Position numbers and translations under genes: made by a program. DNA of 7,586 nt from Thermoplasmata archaeon (GTDB taxonomy: Archaea > Thermoplasmatota > Thermoplasmata > GCA-020350865): positions 1,641,922-1,649,507 of the forward strand of contig CP070672.1 in NCBI GenBank assembly GCA_020351895.1. The letters run 5' to 3'. Positions 1-5,348 of the stretch are shown in pieces (position 1 is the first letter of the stretch; the number at the start of each line of letters is the position of its first letter). The notes beneath the pieces are model-generated. The model ran no database searches. It was not told the origin of the DNA and worked only from the letters and a program-made list of their open reading frames with translations.

Positions 1-1327
1 CAAAATTATCTGATGGGCCTAACTCCTTCCATTTTTGAGTGGCGGCATTGTAGGTCCAGATTGCATCAACATGATTTCCAAAGGTTAGGTTGTTCAATCC
101 AACGGTTCTGTTGTAACTTCTAAGGGATGGATAGCCTACCATGTTCCAGCCTGGATGGAGGGTGATGGTTTGGTTCGAGGTTGGTTGGGTACCATTATAG
201 ACAAAAATAGTATCTCCTGGTTGGGTGATGTGAATCCAGAAGCCCATTGTCTCGTTAAGCTCGAATAAATTGTTTCCGAAAGGCTTGCCAACTTTGTAAT
301 GCTTCCAGGGATAACTTGTATCCGTGACATCAAACCTTTGGACTGCATCATACCAGCCATCGATCATTTTGAGAACTTTTGTCAGGTTCTGTTCCTCCTG
401 GATGAGCGGGAGAGATATCAGGTTCCAGCCCGGCTTTAGAATTGTATAGTTTTCAAGGGGTTTGAATGGTTCTATAAGCGGATAGTTATCCTGATTGCCA
501 CCCAATGGTATAATATAGGGTATATCCCCGATACCATCACTGGCCGGTAAATCTTGGTTAGGACCGGAGTAGTTGTCTGGGCCAGTGTAATCAGACCAGT
601 AATTTCCTCCCGAAGGGTACCCGTTGTCCCAAATGTTATCATAACCATCTGTACCTTCCCTGGCTTGAGGAATGAATCCATTGTCGATGAAGTTGTTATG
701 AAAAATAGTGTTATTGCTTGAATGATAAAGAAATAATCCTAGCTCTATAGAAGAGGTAAGGATATTCTCTACAAAGATGTTGTTGTTAGAATATCCAAAA
801 TAAATGCCAGTATTATAATTCGATTGAAATTTATTACCTTTAATAAGGTTATCATCAGAATACCTTAGAAGTATACCATTGTGAAAATGTGTTATGGTAT
901 TGTTGTAAATTTTATTGCCATTCAAACCATTTATGTAAATTCCCTGATTCCACGCAGATATTATTGTTTCGTGGTTCCGTATTGTAAAGCCACTTATCTG
1001 AGTGTTATTTGCTACTATTTTGGTTACATTACCCATATCATTCCCATCAATTATTGTGTTAGCTCTATCTTCTCCAGTCAGATTTATACTTTTATTTATG
1101 ATAATATACTCGTAATATATTCCACTGTAAACATATACAGTATCTCCGTCTTTGGAATCATTTATCGCATCCTGTATTTTCGTATATGCACCTCCGGATC
1201 CAGTCGTATTGACATAAAGTGTGGCCCCTCCAACATTAATTGTATAATCCATAGTGACATCTACTATTACAATAAAGCCAAACACAATCACCAGACTTAC
1301 ACAAACTGCGACTATCCTCCTATACAT
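1..1327 (-). CDS. Secreted right-handed beta-helix (NosD/PbH1-like) protein with C-terminal double-GWN domain, 3' end cut by window
   Basis: The frame is open from an ATG at 1325-1327 to the left edge, 442 codons with no stop. Residues about 5-22 form a hydrophobic signal or anchor segment after MYRR. A conserved entry module (LYVNTTGSGGAYTKIQDAIN, then GDTVYVYSGIYYE) leads into Asn-rich beta-helix coils (NNN, GIYxN/GIYFGYSNNN) to about residue 230. The WDNGYPSGGNYWSDYTG segment, typical of archaeal NosD-like proteins, begins near residue 232. From about residue 294 comes the shared C-terminal domain: GWNLISLPL near 300, FWIHITQPGDTIF, and GWNMVGYPSL near 392. By comparison with its two paralogs, about 20 residues are missing at the cut end. 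The start is fixed by a TATA-like box at the same distance as in the paralogs, with no Shine-Dalgarno. Such proteins are secreted or membrane-anchored; substrate and enzymatic activity cannot be read from the sequence. The family call is firm, the function is not. Confidence 0.93.
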   Translation of the reverse strand, partial: MYRRIVAVCVSLVIVFGFIVIVDVTMDYTINVGGATLYVNTTGSGGAYTKIQDAINDSKDGDTVYVYSGIYYEYIIINKSINLTGEDRANTIIDGNDMGNVTKIVANNTQISGFTIRNHETIISAWNQGIYINGLNGNKIYNNTITHFHNGILLRYSDDNLIKGNKFQSNYNTGIYFGYSNNNIFVENILTSSIELGLFLYHSSNNTIFHNNFIDNGFIPQAREGTDGYDNIWDNGYPSGGNYWSDYTGPDNYSGPNQDLPASDGIGDIPYIIPLGGNQDNYPLIEPFKPLENYTILKPGWNLISLPLIQEEQNLTKVLKMIDGWYDAVQRFDVTDTSYPWKHYKVGKPFGNNLFELNETMGFWIHITQPGDTIFVYNGTQPTSNQTITLHPGWNMVGYPSLRSYNRTVGLNNLTFGNHVDAIWTYNAATQKWKELGPSDNF

Positions 1328-1349
1328 CAAAGTAAGTTATTGATTTCAC

Positions 1350-1366
1350 AAAATAAAAACCTTCTG
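1350..1366 (-). promoter_or_regulatory. BRE/TATA-like archaeal promoter of the left beta-helix gene
   Basis: On the minus strand GAAGG is followed by TTTTTATTTT. The first base after GG lies 32 nt upstream of the ATG at 1327. That puts the expected transcription start at or next to the ATG, so the transcript is probably leaderless. No ribosome binding site is visible. The same layout and the same 32-nt distance occur before the two paralogs, which supports the call. Confidence 0.65.
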
Positions 1367-1522
1367 CTCACCCTCCCTCATTCCTGTTGATCTGTGGTCA
1401 CTCTGCCCTGGATGGATTTGGGTGGAAGGTGCAGCTTGACTGTGTGGTGAGCGCGGAGGTGAGGGTTGAGCGGTGGTATGCCACACAGCAAACAAAAGCT
1501 CACAGGGGTTGTCAGCCCTTTA
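1360..1522 (-). repeat. Intergenic repeat copy A (full)
   Basis: This block fills the gap between the stop codon of the 756-residue gene and the promoter of the next gene. It aligns without gaps to copy B over 113 bp (1360-1472 against 3823-3935), with 12 mismatches by my hand count. A further 29-bp identical stretch lies at 1486-1514 (3951-3979 in B). It is more GC-rich than the flanking genes. It contains an inverted pair, GCTCACC (1366-1372) and GGTGAGC (1446-1452). One end merges with the BRE of the downstream promoter and the other reaches the upstream stop codon. Confidence 0.9.
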
Positions 1523-3790
1523 CAATGGAATTTCCCACTCGCATTCAACATTGGCGTGGATCCAGTATCCTTTTCCTGGGACAAAATAGTCTTCCTTGCC
1601 CATGTCATTCCAAGTTTGTGTTGAGGTATCATACCATTGGATTAGGTCAACCTCTTGGTCAAAGGTGAGGTTATTCAAACCAGCTGTCCTGGCGTGACTC
1701 GTGAGGGATGGGTATCCTACCATGTTCCATCCTCGGTGGAGGGAAATATTTCGATTTACAGTTGGTTGGATTCCCTTATTGAGGAAGATCGTATCTCCTG
1801 GTTCGATGATGTGAATCCAGAAACTCATGGTTTCATTGAGAAGGAAAAGGTCGTTTCCGTAGGGTTTGCCGATCTTATGATGTTTCCAGGGATCAATTGG
1901 GTCTGTAATATCGAACCACTGGACTGCATCATAGAAGCCGTCAATTGAAGCAAGAACCTCGAAGAGGCCTTGTTCCTTTTGAATTTCAGGGGTGGAGATC
2001 AGGTTCCAGCCTTGTTTCAAAATAATATAGTATCCAATTATTATATCGGCCCATGCCTGCGAAGCTGGCATCTTCTCAGATAATTCGTTGGTAAAGTTGC
2101 AGTGAACCAAGTTTGTTATGATTTTCCCCGGGGAGGCACTGGAATTCACATATACGGTTGTATTGAAGTAATGTACATCTTCTGGAACGTTCTGAAACTC
2201 GAAATACAGTGTAGTATCAATCTGGAAGAAGCTGATAAAGTACGGTGCGACTAATGATGATGTATCGGCATCATGTCCTATGAAAGCGACATCTGCAGGC
2301 AGCGTATCGTTGATCCAAACAAAATTTGCCTGGCGGTCTCCAGTGTTGTTCAGGTAGATGGTATAGTTGACAAAATCACCTACATCTGCCCGGACCGAAT
2401 CGGCATTCTTCTCCACCCATACCGTGGGAGAGTGTTGAGCTGTATTGCTTATCTGAAGAGGATTGGTTACATTATGCAAGAATGCTTCTGCAACACCAGA
2501 TACATTGGAAGGAATAGGAAAGAATGAAAAATTCGCACTGCTCTCTTGTTCATGCACAATATTGTTGAAATATCCACCTGTTCTTCCATATAGTCCAGGT
2601 TCGGCATTGTCATGGTCAGGAGCACTTGAATCATCATCGAATTTTAATCCACTTGAACCACTCTGAAGGTTGATATTGTTTGCGAAGATATATCCTCCAT
2701 GAGGACTGCTCACCTCCCACCACTCCTGTACCTCAGGATCTACTATATTATCATCATTTATACCATTTATAACTCCAGCGTTTCCTCCCGAATCCCGAAA
2801 GTCCAATGGAATCGAATTACTGATATGATCCATGGCGAGCCACATGTCTACAGTCACAGGCCCCTCTATATTGAAATTTATATATCCAGTGGCATTTACA
2901 TGTTCTGGATAGAATTTCCAGGTAAAATTGAAATATGCTTCAACTGTGATGCCAAACTGGCTCTCAAGAATGTACCAGCTTACGACACCTAGCGCTCTGA
3001 CATAACCGTCTTTCTTTTCAGTGAAATCCTCGGCCAGATAATTCTCATCAAAGGTCATGGTAATAAAAAGTATCTGGGCCGTGCTTTCGATTTCTAGAAC
3101 ATCCACCAAATCAACACCATCTCCACCTTTTGCCTCTGTTATGTTGAAGTAATCTATGATCATCCCCACTCCATCTCGAAAACCCATGGTATACGATTCA
3201 GTGAATACATCGTTAATATTGGTATCGAATGTAACATAATCCTCTTTGAAATTCGCCTCGATTCTTGAGCTCTTATAGATATATGCCCATGCTTTGTTGC
3301 CAGTATCCGGATCTGCGATTTCCACCTCATATCTTGGCGCATCGCATCCAACCACCCACTCGTTCTTGGATGCTCGATCCCCTGAATCTTTGGACATGAA
3401 CACGATTTCGTCATAACCATCCAGGACATTGTTAATATTGTTTATTGTGTAGCTGCCAGTAGTCGAGTTCCGCTCGTCAACCTGGAAGGGAATCTGTTTC
3501 CAAGCCTCCAAGGAACCATTCCATACGTAGACAAGTATATCGTTGTTAAGGGAAAACACATTTGAGCTGTTCACAGGTGTTCCGATAAGTTCTGTGACCT
3601 GGTTGGCTGTAATCACTACAGGCTCCCAAGTATATTCCAATGCTCTCCATTCTATTGTATTTAATGGCTGCGGCTCTTCGGCACAAGCCATTAGGAAAGT
3701 TCCTTTTTCGTCATATGTTACGGTAACTGCCAGGCTGAGCATTGAAAGGATGACGATCATGCTCATGACAAAAGCTATTCCCTTACTCAT
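1520..3790 (-). CDS. Large secreted protein: unrecognised N-terminal domain, DUF11-like domain, C-terminal double-GWN domain
   Basis: A 756-residue protein starting at ATG 3790. The start is supported by a TATA-like box at the same 32-nt distance as in its paralogs. Residues about 5-24 are a hydrophobic signal segment. LMAC at 33-36 resembles a lipobox but lies about 10 residues past the hydrophobic core, so a lipoprotein is unlikely. Residues about 45-440 form a domain I cannot name. It carries WKQIPFQVDER and GYDEIVFMSKDSGD, a pairing I recall from uncharacterised secreted proteins. Residues about 455-575 (VGDFVNYTIYLNNTGD, then WINDTLPADVAF) match the DUF11-type beta-sandwich seen in surface proteins. 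From about 590 to the end is the shared C-terminal domain with GWNLISTP near 594 and GWNMVGYPSL near 686, ending WEIPL. There are many NXS/T sequons and no C-terminal membrane anchor. It is probably an extracellular or surface protein; activity unknown. Confidence 0.92.
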   Translation of the reverse strand: MSKGIAFVMSMIVILSMLSLAVTVTYDEKGTFLMACAEEPQPLNTIEWRALEYTWEPVVITANQVTELIGTPVNSSNVFSLNNDILVYVWNGSLEAWKQIPFQVDERNSTTGSYTINNINNVLDGYDEIVFMSKDSGDRASKNEWVVGCDAPRYEVEIADPDTGNKAWAYIYKSSRIEANFKEDYVTFDTNINDVFTESYTMGFRDGVGMIIDYFNITEAKGGDGVDLVDVLEIESTAQILFITMTFDENYLAEDFTEKKDGYVRALGVVSWYILESQFGITVEAYFNFTWKFYPEHVNATGYINFNIEGPVTVDMWLAMDHISNSIPLDFRDSGGNAGVINGINDDNIVDPEVQEWWEVSSPHGGYIFANNINLQSGSSGLKFDDDSSAPDHDNAEPGLYGRTGGYFNNIVHEQESSANFSFFPIPSNVSGVAEAFLHNVTNPLQISNTAQHSPTVWVEKNADSVRADVGDFVNYTIYLNNTGDRQANFVWINDTLPADVAFIGHDADTSSLVAPYFISFFQIDTTLYFEFQNVPEDVHYFNTTVYVNSSASPGKIITNLVHCNFTNELSEKMPASQAWADIIIGYYIILKQGWNLISTPEIQKEQGLFEVLASIDGFYDAVQWFDITDPIDPWKHHKIGKPYGNDLFLLNETMSFWIHIIEPGDTIFLNKGIQPTVNRNISLHRGWNMVGYPSLTSHARTAGLNNLTFDQEVDLIQWYDTSTQTWNDMGKEDYFVPGKGYWIHANVECEWEIPL

Positions 3791-3811
3791 GGAAAAAAGT
3801 CATCGTTATAT

Positions 3812-3827
3812 CAAGATAAATACCTTA
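3812..3827 (-). promoter_or_regulatory. BRE/TATA-like archaeal promoter of the 756-residue gene
   Basis: On the minus strand GTAAGG is followed by TATTTATCTTG. The first base after GG is 32 nt from the ATG at 3790, the same as at the other two paralogs. This implies a leaderless or nearly leaderless transcript. The 22 nt between the TATA-like box and the ATG are not conserved among the three genes, so the conserved part ends at the promoter. Confidence 0.65.
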
Positions 3828-3986
3828 CGCTCACCCTCCCTTGTTCCGGTTGATCTGTGGTAACTCTGGGCTGGATGGATTTGGGCGGTAGGTGCAGCTT
3901 GGCTGTGTGGTGAGCGCGGAGGTGGGGGTTGAGCGTGGGGGATGCGCTCTCAGCAAACAAAAGCTCACAGGGGTTGTCATCCCTTA
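3823..3986 (-). repeat. Intergenic repeat copy B (full)
   Basis: Homologous to copy A along its whole length (101 of 113 bases identical in the ungapped part, plus 29 identical bases at 3951-3979). It carries CGCTCACC (3828-3835) and GGTGAGCG (3909-3916), an 8-bp inverted pair about 73 bp apart. Unlike copy A, its far end does not abut a gene. It stops near a TAA on the minus strand with no paralog upstream, and about 200 bp later comes hepT. It may be the trace of a lost paralog's 3' end. Confidence 0.9.
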
Positions 3987-4187
3987 CTCCACACGGCACA
4001 AAAAGGTGCCTGGGGAAGGGGTATTGAGGGGAATGATAAACTCTTATAACTTTCCCTCACAACCATAGCTCATACATCGGCTGATCGTTACCTCGACTGA
4101 TTTTTACTCCTTCATTTACTCCCTTACCTACTCCCTCATGATGGAGTATCTCTCCGAACCTGTTTCTCCTCCCAACATGGGTCTTCC
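3987..4187. other. Non-coding stretch downstream of hepT
   Basis: I see no supportable gene here. The stretch holds a short perfect inverted repeat, GGCAC-aaaaag-GTGCC (3995-4010), and the 12-bp tandem repeats listed separately. No convincing T-run terminator follows hepT. A 16-codon minus-strand ORF (ATG near 4179) starts just after hepT, but nothing marks it as real. Confidence 0.5.
4102..4137 (-). repeat. Three imperfect 12-bp tandem repeats
   Basis: On the minus strand the units read GAGGGAGTAGGT, AAGGGAGTAAAT and GAAGGAGTAAAA. They are head to tail and share a purine-rich core (R-R-GGAGTA). They lie about 50 bp downstream of the hepT stop. In one minus frame they would read as repeats of the type xGVx, but there is no start codon for that frame nearby. 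Function unknown. Confidence 0.7.
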
Positions 4188-4538
4188 TCAACCACCTGAC
4201 TCATGCTCGATTATTTTCTCAACCTTCTCTTTAAGCTCAGGGAGATTATTTTCTACAACCGCCCATACTATATCCCAGTTTACGCCGAAATAGAAATGGA
4301 TGATCTTATCCCTCATCCCAGCGATCTTTTTCCAGTCGATGTTCTCATGTTTATGTTTAAAATCAGAGGAAATATTTTTAACTGCTTCACCGATTATTTC
4401 AATATTCCGAAGTACCGCATCCTGGATCAATGTGTCCTTCAGAAAATCTTCATAAGTAATTCCGTGGGTGTAGGTTTTAATTCTCTTGATGGCTTCCTCG
4501 ATATCTTTAAGGAAATCAATATCTCCTCTTTTAGGCAT
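4188..4538 (-). CDS. hepT: HepT-like HEPN-domain toxin (DUF86 family)
   Basis: A 116-residue protein, a usual length for HepT. The catalytic RX4HXY motif of HEPN ribonucleases is intact as RDKIIHFY, with R76, H81 and Y83. The Tyr is the residue that MntA AMPylates in the characterised Shewanella system. Family features also include the acidic N-terminal helix (DIDFLKDIEEAIKRI), QDAVLRNIEIIGEAVKN, and IDWKKIAGMRD before the motif. The ATG at 4538 is preferred over a GTG at 4547 because GAGGGGTG (4545-4552) sits at Shine-Dalgarno distance from it. With this start the gene overlaps mntA by 8 bp, so the two are translationally coupled. By family it cleaves RNA (tRNA in studied cases) and acts in the cytoplasm. 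Nothing suggests inactivation. Confidence 0.93.
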   Translation of the reverse strand: MPKRGDIDFLKDIEEAIKRIKTYTHGITYEDFLKDTLIQDAVLRNIEIIGEAVKNISSDFKHKHENIDWKKIAGMRDKIIHFYFGVNWDIVWAVVENNLPELKEKVEKIIEHESGG

Positions 4539-4821
4539 AGACAACACCCCTCATGATGTCATCGGCAATCTCTTTGATCCTAATTCCTTTGATACCATCG
4601 GGGGTTAAAATATCAACACTTCTTCCGAACAGTTTCTCGAGATAAAATGCCAGGTCCATAAAGTTGTCGAAACTGGGACTTTCGAATTCGACAACCAGAT
4701 CAACATCACTGTCCTCTTTTTGCTCACCTTTGGCGCAGGAACCGAATACTCCTATCCGCTTAACACCGAACCTTTTTTTGATCTCTGCCTCGTGCTTTTT
4801 CAGAATCTCGAGTACTTCCAT
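4531..4821 (-). CDS. mntA: MntA-like minimal nucleotidyltransferase antitoxin
   Basis: A 96-residue protein with the complete GSX10DXD nucleotidyltransferase signature: G27-S28 in GVFGSCAKGE, then D39 and D41 in SDVDL. A third acidic residue, D70 in RSVDIL, completes the metal-binding triad. The length is typical of MNT-domain antitoxins. In the characterised MntA-HepT pair this enzyme transfers AMP from ATP to the Tyr of the toxin's RX4HXY motif and silences it. The gene lies directly upstream of hepT and overlaps it by 8 bp, the standard order. The ATG at 4821 has a strong Shine-Dalgarno (GGAGGTG), unlike the leaderless large genes on either side. That fits a separate origin of this module, though this is inference. 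Confidence 0.94.
   Translation of the reverse strand: MEVLEILKKHEAEIKKRFGVKRIGVFGSCAKGEQKEDSDVDLVVEFESPSFDNFMDLAFYLEKLFGRSVDILTPDGIKGIRIKEIADDIMRGVVYA
4545..4552 (-). promoter_or_regulatory. Shine-Dalgarno site of hepT, inside the mntA 3' end
   Basis: GAGGGGTG on the minus strand, with 6 nt between it and the ATG at 4538. It decides the start: the alternative upstream GTG (4545-4547) would lie within this site. Confidence 0.75.
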
Positions 4822-4826
4822 GACCG

Positions 4827-4833
4827 CACCTCC
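4827..4833 (-). promoter_or_regulatory. Shine-Dalgarno site of mntA
   Basis: A perfect GGAGGTG on the minus strand with 5 nt to the ATG at 4821. It implies a leadered transcript. Confidence 0.8.
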
Positions 4834-4877
4834 AGAGCATCTTTAACCATTGTTTTCACCCTCATAATCGGTGATTA

Positions 4878-4915
4878 GAGTTTATATTCATATATCGCTT
4901 AGGTGTTTATAATAA
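4878..4915 (-). promoter_or_regulatory. Putative AT-rich promoter region of mntA-hepT
   Basis: On the minus strand this stretch holds ATTATAAAC (4905-4913) and GAATATAAAC (4880-4889). Either is a reasonable archaeal TATA box. The nearer one would place the transcription start near 4858, leaving a leader of about 37 nt that includes the Shine-Dalgarno. I cannot choose between them. Confidence 0.4.
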
Positions 4916-4971
4916 TTCCCTTTCCCTAAATATGTTAAAAATTAGTGGATATCAGAAATTTTTGGGAATGA

Positions 4972-5091
4972 TATCACTCGGATTTGGCATGCCATCTAAC
5001 GCTCACAGTTGGCACCTAATTCGAGGCATAACTCTCGTATTTGGCATACCATATGTGCGAGGTAACGCTCGTATTTGGCATGCCAAATGTG
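4972..5091. repeat. Array of four degenerate units with a palindromic TTTGGCATGCCA core
   Basis: The units start at about 4972, 4997, 5029 and 5063. Each follows the pattern TAACGCTCGTA then TTTGGCATGCCA. The cores lie at 4983-4994, about 5008-5017 (degenerate), 5040-5051 and 5074-5085. The last unit holds a perfect 16-bp palindrome, ATTTGGCATGCCAAAT (5073-5088). Units 3 and 4 are also preceded by CGAG, which can pair with their CTCG. The array lies upstream of the mntA promoter region. A loopless palindrome fits a dimeric DNA-binding protein better than an RNA hairpin, but that is inference. Confidence 0.8.
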
Positions 5092-5126
5092 AACGTTGGT
5101 AGGTTGAATTGTAATTACCGTTTTTA

Positions 5127-5146
5127 GAGGACTGGCTCTGGTCCTC
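5127..5146. other. Small hairpin-forming inverted repeat
   Basis: GAGGAC (5127-5132) and GTCCTC (5141-5146) form a 6-bp perfect stem with an 8-nt loop. On the minus strand, the transcribed direction, it is followed by TAAAAA rather than a T-run, so it is not an obvious terminator. Confidence 0.4.
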
Positions 5147-5235
5147 AAAGTAGACGTAGAATTGGGTTTACGGGCAGATCAGAGGGGGTATATGCGCGGG
5201 AATCTGGTGAATATTTACGGGATTCGTGAGATGGA

Positions 5236-5348
5236 TTTGATTTTGTGGCCCAACCCTGGGTTGATGGAGTTAGGTTGTAGGTGAAGATTGGCTTGGTGGT
5301 GAGCGCGGAGGGGGGGGTTGAATGGGGGGGGGATGCGTCAACACTTTA
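5236..5348 (-). repeat. Intergenic repeat copy C (degraded, lacks the promoter half)
   Basis: It matches copies A and B around GTGGTGAGCGCGGAGG (5296-5311), TTGGCT, GTAGGTG and GGGATGCG. Compared with A and B it lacks about 30 bp near the upstream gene's stop. It also lacks the GCTCACC/BRE/TATA end, so it drives nothing. Its G tracts have expanded to 8 (5310-5317) and 9 (5324-5332) bases. It abuts the stop codon of the right beta-helix gene just as copy A abuts that of the 756-residue gene. Confidence 0.7.

Larger units (their letters stand above)
4834..5345. other. Non-coding stretch of about 510 bp between mntA and the right beta-helix gene
   Basis: No credible gene is seen. It contains, from left to right: the putative mntA promoter; a 7-bp AT inverted repeat (AAAAATT 4937-4943 with AATTTTT 4957-4963); a four-unit array with a palindromic core (4972-5091); a 6-bp-stem hairpin (5127-5146); an inverted repeat CAACCC-t-GGGTTG (5251-5263); and the degraded intergenic repeat copy C with poly-G tracts. 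The AT inverted repeat ends in a T-run on the minus strand and might act as a terminator, but it lies about 400 bp past the upstream gene. Confidence 0.6.

Noticed and set aside
881..1390. A 169-codon plus-strand ORF antisense to the left beta-helix gene
   Set aside because: It is the complement of a clear beta-helix coding frame. Its translation has no domain character (Ile/Tyr/Ser-rich) and no ribosome binding site, as expected for the shadow of an AT-rich, Asn-rich gene.
1378..1632. A minus-strand ORF covering repeat A and the end of the 756-residue gene
   Set aside because: Most of it is an alternative frame of the shared C-terminal domain. Only the repeat-derived tail resembles the ORF at 3811-3999; that shared part is reported as a finding, not as a gene.
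3880..3886. LMAC lipobox in the 756-residue protein (the motif lies at residues 33-36, about 3683-3694)
   Set aside because: The Cys is some 12 residues past the end of the hydrophobic core, too far for a standard lipoprotein signal.
3811..3999. A 62-codon minus-strand ORF through repeat B
   Set aside because: It has no Shine-Dalgarno, runs through the BRE/TATA of the next gene, and its start lies in sequence not shared with copy A. Evidence is too weak for a gene call.
4778..4867. A short ORF of about 20 codons starting in the mntA leader (ATG near 4865) and overlapping the mntA start
   Set aside because: It has no ribosome binding site of its own and no recognisable product. Overlap with a strong mntA Shine-Dalgarno makes chance the simpler explanation.
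4972..5091. CRISPR array
   Set aside because: The units are degenerate and unevenly spaced (25, 32, 34 bp), the spacers are nearly absent, and no cas gene is present.
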